From the NCBI GenBank assembly GCA_946902985.2, contig OX336389.2:130979572-131043571 (forward strand): 64,000 nucleotides of DNA. The letters are read 5' to 3'. The notes under the pieces are model-generated. The model searched no databases. It was not told where the DNA came from and worked only from the letters and a program-made list of their open reading frames with translations. Below are positions 22,925 to 30,834 of this stretch, one piece after another. The position numbers were made by a program, and so were the translations under genes. The DNA comes from Meconema thalassinum. Taxonomy: Eukaryota > Arthropoda > Insecta > Orthoptera > Tettigoniidae. Within the stretch, counting starts at the first letter, position 1, and every line of letters starts with the position of its first letter.

Positions 22925-23222
22925 TGACAAACTTGCTTCAAACTGGCTGTAACTGACTGAAGATTCACTTGAAAACTGCTCGTAACTTACTTGAAGACTG
23001 CTGTAGACTGCTTACATACTGTCTCGTACTGCCCTCGTACTTGCTGCATACTGATTGCAACTTACTGCAACTGAGCTACAACTGGGTAACTTCTAACGTA
23101 AACTGAGCGTGAAGACTGCGTAAGACTGCAACTTGATCTGTAACTGGCTGTAACTGGGTGGAAACTGCACGTGAACTGCGCGTAGACTGAGCTTGAACTG
23201 AGTTGAGACTGAGCTTGACTGA
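22925..23222 (-). repeat. CAGT-motif array in 3' LTR
   Basis: Some 300 bp in which CAGT (ACTG on the plus strand) recurs every 8-14 bp, for example CAGTCAAGCTCAGTCTC on the minus strand. The motif spacing is irregular, so it is a degenerate tandem array. It lies directly downstream of the TATA box, inside the predicted transcript. Confidence 0.8.
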
Positions 23223-23251
23223 GCGCTCCTCCAAGGGTCTCCTTCCTTATA
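23220..23251 (-). promoter_or_regulatory. LTR core promoter: TATA plus TCAGT (3' LTR copy)
   Basis: On the minus strand GATATAAGG places TATAA at 23251-23247. The first downstream TCAGT has its A at 23220, 31 bp from the first T of TATAA. TCAGT is the arthropod initiator consensus, and 30 bp is the usual distance (established knowledge). The identical arrangement is in the other LTR. Confidence 0.65.
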
Positions 23252-24073
23252 TCGGATTCCCACGGAAAGTAGGGCTAAATCTTCCCGCGTAATCTTGGCT
23301 CCTCTCCCAGCATGATTCTGGTCTCCAAACCATGATCATTGGGTTCCTCTTTCTTCACAGATTCCAAAACTATCTGCGTGCAAAGGAATCGCTCGTCCAA
23401 TTAATTAATATTAATTCCTTTCTCCATAGCGTGGGACGCTATCTTACGGGAATTCCCCGGCAACATTCTCAAATCTATCCGCGAACAATGGCAGTTTTAC
23501 AGTCCTTCCGCACTTCCTTAAATATGCCTCAATTTCGCAGGTAAAAGGCTCTAAAATTAGCCTCCTGCCAAAAGCTTCACCTGTGGGTAACTCTCCTCTC
23601 AATTCGTTACTCCAATCACGAGTAATCAATGATTTTCCTGGGCATCTCTCCTCCCCCTCCTCAAATCTATTCTCCGTCGGGGAATAACTGGGTCATTATT
23701 CAGGCCTCCACCCTGCTCCAGACGACAGAATGGGGTCACAGAGATGGACGTGGCTCCACTGGGGCCCTCCCACAATCCTGGGCTAATTTGTAAAATGTCA
23801 ACTCTGTCCTCTCCGTGCTTCAAGCCTCGTATAGCCTACACCAAGTAGTCTAATAATGCTGTAATCTGCTCATTTCTCCCTGCATTATTTTAATAAATAA
23901 TGTCATTGCACCAAAATCACACCAGTGATTAAATATACACTTCTTTCGAGGGGTTTTTACCATGAAACTGCCTCTACAGATCTCTGGTTCGTTCCCTGGT
24001 GGAACCTTTATACTGAGATCACAGTCTCTGAGAACCACGTTCGATTCCAGTCAGCATAACCGCCTCGGGTTCA

Positions 24074-24154
24074 TATTCCCCTTGCGAAACTTATAAAAGT
24101 CAATTGCAAGTGGCTTATATAAGTAACCAGCTGACTGTCTACCACTGTCTGTGT
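24074..24154 (-). promoter_or_regulatory. polypurine tract and 3' untranslated stretch
   Basis: On the coding strand AAGGGGAA (24083-24076) stands 2 bp before the TGAACC start of the 3' LTR, the position where plus-strand DNA synthesis is primed. The integrase stop codon is only about 80 bp upstream, so there is no room for an envelope gene. Confidence 0.75.
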
Positions 24155-25768
24155 TTACATCTGGGGTCCTTCACCTCGTCTGGCTGCGAGTAGGTTAGTA
24201 CTGTTCCCCCTTCCACACTCGGCCTTCTTCCTAAGCTGTTCATTCTCCATGCGGAGGGTCGCGTTTATTGCTTCAACCTTTCTCGCCACTCTGACCATTT
24301 CTTCATAGAATTCTCGCAGACACTGGCATTCTTTTTTCTCTTCGCTTACACTGGGTAAACTGTCTGCTTCTCGTCCCGTCTTGCTGTTCCAACTTTCAGG
24401 TCTGACTGCTTGGCTGACTTCGCTCTCCCCGTTGAGTTGGGTGTGCGTTACCAATACTTCTTCTTGTTCGTCGAATTCTTCTGGCGAGTAATAAACTTTT
24501 AAGTTGGCTACGTTCATAACGACCTCGTTTCCATTTTCTAGATGCCTTAACCTGTATGCATTGTTCTGGAGGTCTCTTATCACCTCGAACGGGCCGTGGT
24601 AAGCAATATTGAACTTTTTATACTTGCGTGCCTCTGGATCTGAACTGGCGGGTTTCTTAATTAAAACTTTCTCTCCCACGAGAAGCGGTCTATGATACCT
24701 CTTCGCACGATTTCTTCTCTGACGTCTCTCCGCCTGTGCTTTGAGATATTCAAAGGTTCGTTGGATCCTCAATTCTCTACCGGGCTGTGCGTCTACTGGT
24801 AATGGAATAACACCAGTCCACGGTCTCTCCGGTCTTTGATCCAGATGTAGAGTCACGGGAACCTGACCTGTCGCCTCATGTACAGTATTATTTATACAGT
24901 ATTCAATTACTTCTAGAAATTCAATCCAACGCCAATTCGCTTCAGAGCAGTAGATCTTCATGTATTTCTGGATCTCTCTCATTACTCTCTCCACCGGACT
25001 TGCCTCAGGATGGCGAATGGTAGATAAAATCTGCCTAATTCCTAGAGTTTCCAGTTCTCGACGAAATTCTGCTCTTGTAAAGCAACTTCCGTGGTCCGAG
25101 AGAATGTTATCCGGCTTCCCAAGAATCGGAATAACTCTCTCTTTCAGGCGCTTCAAGACCTGTTTTGAACTTGTCTTTTGTATGGGGCATAACACCACCA
25201 TTTTCGAAAATACATCCATGGCTACAAAAATGTGTCTATTGCCTCTACGTGCTCTAGGCAATGGTCCAAAGTTGTCTATACTCAATAGCTGCCTTGGCTT
25301 CTCCGGTAACAACGGGATAGGTCGTTGCCTCATTAAAAAGGGATTTGGCTTTACCCTCTGGCATAGATCACATGTCCTAATAGCATTTCTCACCGTTTCT
25401 CTCAATTTTGGCCAAGTAAATGCTTCCTTCAACAGAGCACAAATTTTATCTATACCGGGATGTCCAAATGCTCTGTGGGCTAGCCATACCAATCTTCTCT
25501 GCAAAGATGCAGGAATTACAATCCTTTGACGTGTATGATCTACATCGTCCCACTTGTGTAATATCTGATTATACCATACATAATCTGTTGCCAATGCCTC
25601 CGCCTCTCTGTATACCGCAGTTCCCCTTGCTAAGCGTCCCTCAAAGTAATCGATTATCATCTTCAACCATGGGTCTTCGCGTTGTAGGTTGGGAAGATTC
25701 CTTAAGTCATCCAACGTCTTCTGATCTCGATTCTCAATCTGGACCGCTAGCGCTTCCTCTTCTCTAGG
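24155..25768 (-). CDS. Pol C-terminal part: integrase
   Basis: Inserts the DNA copy into the genome. Numbering from residue 1 at 25714 (a TTG codon; the frame is open up to the stop at 25769-25771): zinc-binding HHCC with H80, H85, C115, C118; catalytic core D147 (in SIDNFG), D207 (in LSDHGS), E242 (in SPVERV), with 34 residues between the last two; a GPF motif near residue 374; and a C-terminal tail of about 110 residues with a predicted helical, charged end. All key residues are present. It should be translated as part of the Gag-Pol polyprotein, and so is reached only if the upstream TAG and the RNase H frameshift are bypassed. There is no convincing start codon of its own. Confidence 0.93.
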   Translation of the reverse strand, partial: PREEEALAVQIENRDQKTLDDLRNLPNLQREDPWLKMIIDYFEGRLARGTAVYREAEALATDYVWYNQILHKWDDVDHTRQRIVIPASLQRRLVWLAHRAFGHPGIDKICALLKEAFTWPKLRETVRNAIRTCDLCQRVKPNPFLMRQRPIPLLPEKPRQLLSIDNFGPLPRARRGNRHIFVAMDVFSKMVVLCPIQKTSSKQVLKRLKERVIPILGKPDNILSDHGSCFTRAEFRRELETLGIRQILSTIRHPEASPVERVMREIQKYMKIYCSEANWRWIEFLEVIEYCINNTVHEATGQVPVTLHLDQRPERPWTGVIPLPVDAQPGRELRIQRTFEYLKAQAERRQRRNRAKRYHRPLLVGEKVLIKKPASSDPEARKYKKFNIAYHGPFEVIRDLQNNAYRLRHLENGNEVVMNVANLKVYYSPEEFDEQEEVLVTHTQLNGESEVSQAVRPESWNSKTGREADSLPSVSEEKKECQCLREFYEEMVRVARKVEAINATLRMENEQLRKKAECGRGNSTNLLAARRGEGPQM

Positions 25769-25771
25769 CTA
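25769..25771 (-). other. in-frame TAG between RNase H and integrase
   Basis: The TAG is in the same frame as the integrase and as the end of RNase H. It follows a segment resembling the usual RNase H end (CPGKENVIPDILSR) and is followed by an open, acidic linker. It could be an inactivating mutation, a sequencing error, or a readthrough site. Confidence 0.8.
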
Positions 25772-25964
25772 ACGACTTAATATGTCCGGTATTACATTCT
25801 CTTTCCCTGGACAGTATTCTATTTCCACATTAAATTGCTGGATATACAGGGACCATCTTGTCAATCTCTGGCTAGACAAGTCTGTCTTTAACAAAAATGT
25901 TAAAGCTTTATGGTCTGTTCTGAGGACTATTTGGAAGCCATACACGAGTTTATGCCATGAAGCA
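25772..25964 (-). pseudogene. RNase H C-terminal segment, out of frame
   Basis: In the integrase frame the minus strand carries the end of RNase H: KLVYGFQIVLRTDHKAL, LTRWSLYIQQF and CPGKENVIPDILSR. The preceding part lies in another frame and terminates early at 25927. The switch maps to about 25964-25968, equal to a 1-nt loss or 2-nt gain. RNase H is thereby split. Confidence 0.88.
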
Positions 25965-27717
25965 ACGCGTACAAAATTGCGAGCAACTCTATCTCTGTGA
26001 TCGTGTAGTTTTTCTCATGGGCTTTCAGTTTCCTGCTTATAAAGGCGATAAAAACTTTCATCTCAGGCTGGTCAACATTTTCCTGGAATAGCATCGCTCC
26101 AATCCCAATAAGTGATGCATCCGTCTGTATGATGAACTTCTGGGTATAATCCGGGTATCCCAGCTTCACATATTCCAAAAGCATTTGTTTTGACCTCACG
26201 AATGCTTCCTGACATTGCTCCGTCCAATTCCATCTGCCGCCTTTCTTCAATAGGTCCTGCAGGGGTGCTACTGTCGCAGTATAGTTTGGGCAGTGGTTCG
26301 AAAAGAATCCAATTACTCCCAAATACTGTCGGACGTGCTTTGCTTTCGTGGGTCGAGGGAAATTTCGAATTACTTCCAATTTATCTGGGTTAGGCTTCAC
26401 TCCATTTGCATCAATAACATGCCCTAGGAATTTAACTTCCCTCTGACAGAAGTGCGATTTCTTGATGTTAACCTTAAAGTTAGCTTCTCGAAGGTCATCT
26501 AGCAACTTCTTCAGGTCTCTCATGTGCTCCTCCAGAGATTCTGATGTGAGTAGAATGTCGTCTACATATCTGATGGTACTCTCTTTAACCTCATCTGATA
26601 GATTGCGATCTAACGCTCTTATCAGGGCTGAACCAGCTGTTTTCAACCCAAAAGGTAGCCTTAAAAATGTGAATGTATGTTGATCAAACATAAATCCTGT
26701 CAACAGACTAGTTTTCTTCTCTAATTCAAGATGATGGAAACTGGATGTGATATCCAAATTTGTGAATATGGTTTTCCCTTTAAACTTCCTGAGGATCTCT
26801 TTAATAGGTGGCACTTGGTCAAATTCCGGAATAACTCTCAAATTTAAGCGTCTCAGGTCCAGGCAGACTCTGACAGATCCGTCTGTCTTTGGTACAATTA
26901 CCAATGGACTTACATAAGGCGTAGGTGTCTTCTCAATAACACCGGCCTCCAACATCTCCTGAATTGCCTCTTTCACTTTAGCATAATGCTTTTCAGCTAT
27001 AGGGTAGGGTTTCTGCCTAAATGGTGTCCAATCACTGACTTGAAAAGCATAAGTGAAGTTCTTTATCCGACCAGGTCTCGAATCAAAGACTTCCTTCTGT
27101 TCCAGTAATAACTGCTTTAAATTTTCCTTCTCTTTTAGCCCAATTTTCGCTTCTTCTAGCTTTTCCGAAATATATTCTTCCAATTTGGGTTCCAGATCTT
27201 TTTCCAAGTCTGTGGCTAGTGCTTTAAGCTCCTCTTCTAACTGCTCAATAGCTAACACTCCTTCCTCAGCCACATCTCTGTATGTATGCCATACTTGTTC
27301 ACTTGATCCTGGTTCAATCTCATTGAGTGCGACCTCTAAGCCTTCAGCTTCTTCATTCACATGGAACATAACCCTGTCCTGTGCTAGGTCGATTATCACT
27401 CTGTATTCCCTTATAAACTCTGCCCCAATAAGTAGGTTATAAGGCAATTTGTTTACTAACAGAAAACTCTGTGAGAAAATAGAGCCTCCTATCTGTAAAT
27501 CTAGGAATACCTGGTATTTACATATCATTGTTCGGTCTGGAATTACCCCTTTAATCTTGACACTAGAGATCGGTATTTTCAAAATGTTCTCTCTCCGGGC
27601 TATTTCATTATATAAAGCTTGTGTCATGAGGCTCACTGTTGACCCTGTGTCTAGCAGACTTCTGATTTTTAATCCTGCCACTCTTACAATTATAATAGGC
27701 AATTCTCTCTTGACCAT
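25927..27717 (-). CDS. Pol: protease, reverse transcriptase, RNase H (N-terminal part)
   Basis: First part of Pol, numbered from the first Met. Aspartic protease: LLDTGSTVS, catalytic triplet D23-T24-G25. A charged linker runs at about 130-205. Reverse transcriptase: first catalytic aspartate D322 in TNLDITSSF, and the YVDD box at 384-387. RNase H begins with QTDAS (D533) and TEIELLA (about 574-580), then the frame is lost and a wrong 12-residue end follows. The frame is open upstream of the Met to 27824, without a stop, overlapping Gag in -1; the Met is therefore probably not the real start and Pol is made as a Gag-Pol fusion. Products would copy the RNA genome in the Gag particle. Enzymatic motifs in PR and RT are intact. 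Confidence 0.93.
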   Translation of the reverse strand: MVKRELPIIIVRVAGLKIRSLLDTGSTVSLMTQALYNEIARRENILKIPISSVKIKGVIPDRTMICKYQVFLDLQIGGSIFSQSFLLVNKLPYNLLIGAEFIREYRVIIDLAQDRVMFHVNEEAEGLEVALNEIEPGSSEQVWHTYRDVAEEGVLAIEQLEEELKALATDLEKDLEPKLEEYISEKLEEAKIGLKEKENLKQLLLEQKEVFDSRPGRIKNFTYAFQVSDWTPFRQKPYPIAEKHYAKVKEAIQEMLEAGVIEKTPTPYVSPLVIVPKTDGSVRVCLDLRRLNLRVIPEFDQVPPIKEILRKFKGKTIFTNLDITSSFHHLELEKKTSLLTGFMFDQHTFTFLRLPFGLKTAGSALIRALDRNLSDEVKESTIRYVDDILLTSESLEEHMRDLKKLLDDLREANFKVNIKKSHFCQREVKFLGHVIDANGVKPNPDKLEVIRNFPRPTKAKHVRQYLGVIGFFSNHCPNYTATVAPLQDLLKKGGRWNWTEQCQEAFVRSKQMLLEYVKLGYPDYTQKFIIQTDASLIGIGAMLFQENVDQPEMKVFIAFISRKLKAHEKNYTITEIELLAILYALLHGINSCMASK

Positions 27718-27761
27718 GACCTGTGGTCCTCCTGTATCCTCAATTAGCTCTTCTGGTTTGG

Positions 27762-30182
27762 CTATCCAATTGATGATGTTAATAGACTTCCATCCATCAG
27801 TCTCAAACTCTCCGAATTTTGGCGTTTTTTTTTTTCTTCAGCGCCCGCCCCCTTGGAGTTTCTTCTCTCCTGTTCGCTGCGCTGTAGTTCCAAACTCTTA
27901 GCTCCATCTCCATATCTGTCTGGCGATGTCCTGTTCTGCATGACTTCTTGCCAGCGGACTTGTTGTTTCTGGGGCTCATCTCCCCTTTCTTCGAGGTATC
28001 GCAAAGAAGCATGATATCGTTCTTCTACCTCGTCATCGAAGTTACTTCTTCTTTCTTGGGGTCTCCAATTTCTATTGTTGCCTTCTTGGCCATTGTTACC
28101 TCCATTGTTATGGTACGGTTTACCCCTGTTATTCTGCTTATTCCACGAGCTTCGACCTCTTCCTCCTTTATTAGCATTCCCTTTGTACTTTGACTGCCAT
28201 CTTCTGGGTTCCTGTTCCCATTGCCGTCCATAGGAATCTAATGTTTCTGTGCTCGTAGCTTTGTTGTTCCTTGGAGCTTGCTGTTGGTCAGTCTGTGTGT
28301 TGGTCACGTGGACTTGTTCCACGGTTCGACTCTGACGCATTGTATTTGCTGTGGTGAGGTCCAGTTGCCTTAGAACTGTCTCCATTTCCATAGCAGTTTT
28401 CGCATTAGCCGAGATTAGTAGCCTTTGGATCTCGTATGGAAGCTGTTCGGCGATAGCAATACATAGCTCCAGTTCGCTCGGTTTTTGATCCAGCTCTTTA
28501 AAGCGACACATCTGCGATATGAAGAATTCTGCGTACTTCGTTGGATTATTAGTACTGTATTTCTTTGCGTATAAATCCAACCGTAAATTCTGTTGAGTCG
28601 CGGCGTCCCAATATCTTTTCAAGAATGCCTCACGAAACTCCTCAACAGTATCGAAAGTGTAACGGAAGCTGCGAAACCATAATGCGCACTCCCCCTCTGT
28701 TAATTTCTCTATAGCACGTAGCCTACGCTCCTGCGGTATTCGTGCATCATTTAGATATTCAGTCACTTCCTTTAACCAATATTTTGGTGTCATACTACAG
28801 TGGCTACCTGAAAATTTCCTTGGTTTTTCTTCGCTTGCCCTAATGACGTTTATCACCTGGGTGTGCATAGCATTTTCATGTGGCGTCGATGCCGCAATTG
28901 GTACACCTGGCGTCATATAAGGACTTTCCCCTGGGCCTGTAGCATTCCTGCTCATAGGTTGGGTTTCTAAGTCTGCCCACCTTGTTTTCCTCATATCCTC
29001 TATGCTGCCTTCACTTGACTTAGGATCTTTCAGAAGCGTTTCCTCCTGTGCTATTATCCTAGTCTCCATTTGATTGTGGCGCATTTCTGCTCTTTCTAGG
29101 CGAGTAATGACTTCTTTCTCTATTCTTGTAAGCCTATCTCGGTTTTCCTCGGCTACTTGAAATATTTTCACCTTGTCTTCTTTCAGACTTTGTTTGATAT
29201 GGGATATTTCATCCTCTACATCTTCTTTAATTTGAGCAAGGGTCTTGTCGCTTGCCTCTGTTTTCTGGCCTTCTCTTATTTCGAGTTCTTCTCTCAACCC
29301 TTTAATTTCATCTTGAATGTGTGCATTGACTTTAGACAATTCATTCCGGACCTTGGTGATCTCACCTCTATTCTCCTCTTGCCTTTTGTTAACTACGACA
29401 ATGTCACTTTGAACTTGGTCCAGTTCTTGATGAACTTTGCCCATCTGACTTTTCACGTTGCTTACCAGCTCCTTACTTTCATGAGCGATAGCCTTAATTT
29501 CGCCTATTTCCTGGCATTGACCTAATATATTCTGGTCCTGTTTCTTGAGGTCACCGTTAATTGCTTTAGCATAGCTTTTCAATTTCTGGTCCCATTTGGA
29601 GTCGTTCTCCTCTAATCTCTGGTCTACCGTTTTTGTAAACTCTGCGAACTGTTTCGCTTGGCGTTCGAGATTCGCCTCATTTTGGATTTGAATATCCTTA
29701 ATGTCGTTAGACAACGCATCTAATCTACTGTTGGTTTCCTCCTGAGCATGCTTACACGCTTGTAAATTACTCTCAAGTTTGGCTTCTATAGCCTCGAAAC
29801 GTTTATCAGTTTTAACCTGCATTTCCGATACAATGCTTACAACTGTATCTGTTACTTCGGTCTTAATTACCTCTTGCATTTGACCTAACTTATTATTTAG
29901 TTCAACCTGGTTATTATTCATCTCAACTTTATTTGCATCTAAACGGTTGTTTATTTCAACCTGATTAGCATTAATTGCCTCCTGATTTGCATCTAAACGG
30001 TTGTTTATTTCAACCTGAGTTGCATTAATTGCCTCCTGATTGGCATCTAAACGAGTGTTTATGCTATCCTGGAAAGCCTTGGCTTCCAGTTTATTCTGCT
30101 CGTTAGCAGCATCAAAATGCTGTTTCAATCCTGCAATAACCTGCAAGATCTCCTGCGTACCTGACATTTTACAATAACACAC
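27762..30182 (-). CDS. Gag polyprotein (806 aa)
   Basis: Structural protein that would assemble the retroelement particle. From the N-terminus: about 390 residues rich in heptads and charge, read as coiled coil, with an 18-residue repeat (NRLDANQEAINANQVEIN) three to four times at about 42-96, encoded by a 54-bp tandem repeat; a Ser/Pro/Thr-rich hinge (400-440); a capsid-like domain (about 450-610, with KFSG, WLKEV, ALWFRSF, FREAFLKRYW), as in retrotransposon Gag; then a basic Arg/Gly/Asn-rich tail (640-720). After residue 600 there is no cysteine, so the usual CCHC zinc knuckle is absent. The Met at residue 6 (30167) has a better start context. The frame is intact. It ends 62 nt after a run of 11 A, at which the Pol frame opens. 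Confidence 0.93.
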   Translation of the reverse strand: MCYCKMSGTQEILQVIAGLKQHFDAANEQNKLEAKAFQDSINTRLDANQEAINATQVEINNRLDANQEAINANQVEINNRLDANKVEMNNNQVELNNKLGQMQEVIKTEVTDTVVSIVSEMQVKTDKRFEAIEAKLESNLQACKHAQEETNSRLDALSNDIKDIQIQNEANLERQAKQFAEFTKTVDQRLEENDSKWDQKLKSYAKAINGDLKKQDQNILGQCQEIGEIKAIAHESKELVSNVKSQMGKVHQELDQVQSDIVVVNKRQEENRGEITKVRNELSKVNAHIQDEIKGLREELEIREGQKTEASDKTLAQIKEDVEDEISHIKQSLKEDKVKIFQVAEENRDRLTRIEKEVITRLERAEMRHNQMETRIIAQEETLLKDPKSSEGSIEDMRKTRWADLETQPMSRNATGPGESPYMTPGVPIAASTPHENAMHTQVINVIRASEEKPRKFSGSHCSMTPKYWLKEVTEYLNDARIPQERRLRAIEKLTEGECALWFRSFRYTFDTVEEFREAFLKRYWDAATQQNLRLDLYAKKYSTNNPTKYAEFFISQMCRFKELDQKPSELELCIAIAEQLPYEIQRLLISANAKTAMEMETVLRQLDLTTANTMRQSRTVEQVHVTNTQTDQQQAPRNNKATSTETLDSYGRQWEQEPRRWQSKYKGNANKGGRGRSSWNKQNNRGKPYHNNGGNNGQEGNNRNWRPQERRSNFDDEVEERYHASLRYLEERGDEPQKQQVRWQEVMQNRTSPDRYGDGAKSLELQRSEQERRNSKGAGAEEKKKRQNSESLRLMDGSLLTSSIG
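27825..27835 (-). promoter_or_regulatory. candidate -1 frameshift site (A11)
   Basis: On the coding strand Gag reads GAAGAA followed by A-rich codons and CGC; the run has 11 A. From here the -1 frame is open through the Gag stop (27762-27764) and straight into protease. That geometry is expected for -1 ribosomal frameshifting or polymerase slippage on poly-A. No hairpin downstream has been verified. Confidence 0.7.
29934..30095 (-). repeat. 54-bp tandem repeat in gag
   Basis: Phase-matched copies start near 29941, 29995 and 30049, 54 bp apart, each giving one 18-residue unit. The last two are nearly identical; the outermost has diverged. Confidence 0.85.
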
Positions 30183-30834
30183 TTAAATATGCAGGCAGGC
30201 TTCCTGGAAAAATATGTGGATACGTTTCGAAGAGAAACATCAAACACTGCACACATATTGTGAAGTCGTACAAAACCTGATAATATTATGGTAGATTGTG
30301 GATCGGGTATGTAGCGCTCGTACCCTTAGGCAATTCTCTTCTCAATAGAGAGATTCTGCGTTACATAAAAAGCCTACTGAATTCAAAAATCACTCAAACA
30401 CAGTTTGAGGCAGAAAAACAATTACTATGGTTTTCCCCATGAAATACCATAAAAAATCTATGGGTTTTCCCTAAATCCCATAAGCTCCACGTACCTGGGC
30501 GCCATGATAAATTAAGTGCAGTTATCATAGTCATGTATGCCATGCATGTGCAATGCCAAGATCGCTCATATTGCACTGACGCAGGCGGTTCCATAATGAA
30601 TTAATACCGCTCCACGTTGCTTGGGCCATGATAAATTATATGATAATTACAAAGGAGTAGTACATGTACTATACATCTATCAAAATTTATATGTACGTAT
30701 CGGAACTTATCTATGGTTAGGAGCGGTCATTCCCTACTTCGTTAATTGTTACTTTAATAGAGTCGTGTGCACTAGATCTGACCGACTTTAGTTGTACCGA
30801 TAGCTCAAATCACTGTATAGGACATCAAATCCCA
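30183..30834 (-). other. 5' leader of the retrotransposon with putative PBS
   Basis: About 650 bp between the 5' LTR and gag. Directly inside the LTR the coding strand reads TGGGATTTGATGTCC; the initial TGG is what a tRNA primer-binding site should have. I could not match the rest to a particular tRNA, so the primer is undetermined. No other features were seen. Confidence 0.55.

Larger units (their letters stand above)
20045..24073 (-). repeat. 3' LTR (4,029 bp)
   Basis: Because the element is coded on the minus strand, the left copy is the 3' LTR. Differences from the other LTR that I can see lie at about 20053, 20429, 20912, 22053, 22108, 22366, 23669, 23717, 23739, 23795 and 24062. It has no long open frame; the short frames repeated in both LTRs are coincidental. 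It holds the promoter and the CAGT array described separately. Confidence 0.95.

Noticed and set aside
22925..23222. CRISPR-like array
   Set aside because: Short irregular CAGT spacing inside an LTR of a eukaryotic retroelement; no repeat-spacer pattern.
20437..23823. Several 60-92 aa frames present twice, 10,790 bp apart
   Set aside because: They are duplicated only because both LTRs contain them; none is long or domain-like.
24074..24154. Envelope gene (which would make the element an errantivirus)
   Set aside because: Only about 80 bp lie between the integrase stop and the 3' LTR; no frame fits.
24960..25529. 189-aa plus-strand frame
   Set aside because: Lies antisense to the integrase with its conserved HHCC/DDE residues; a shadow frame.
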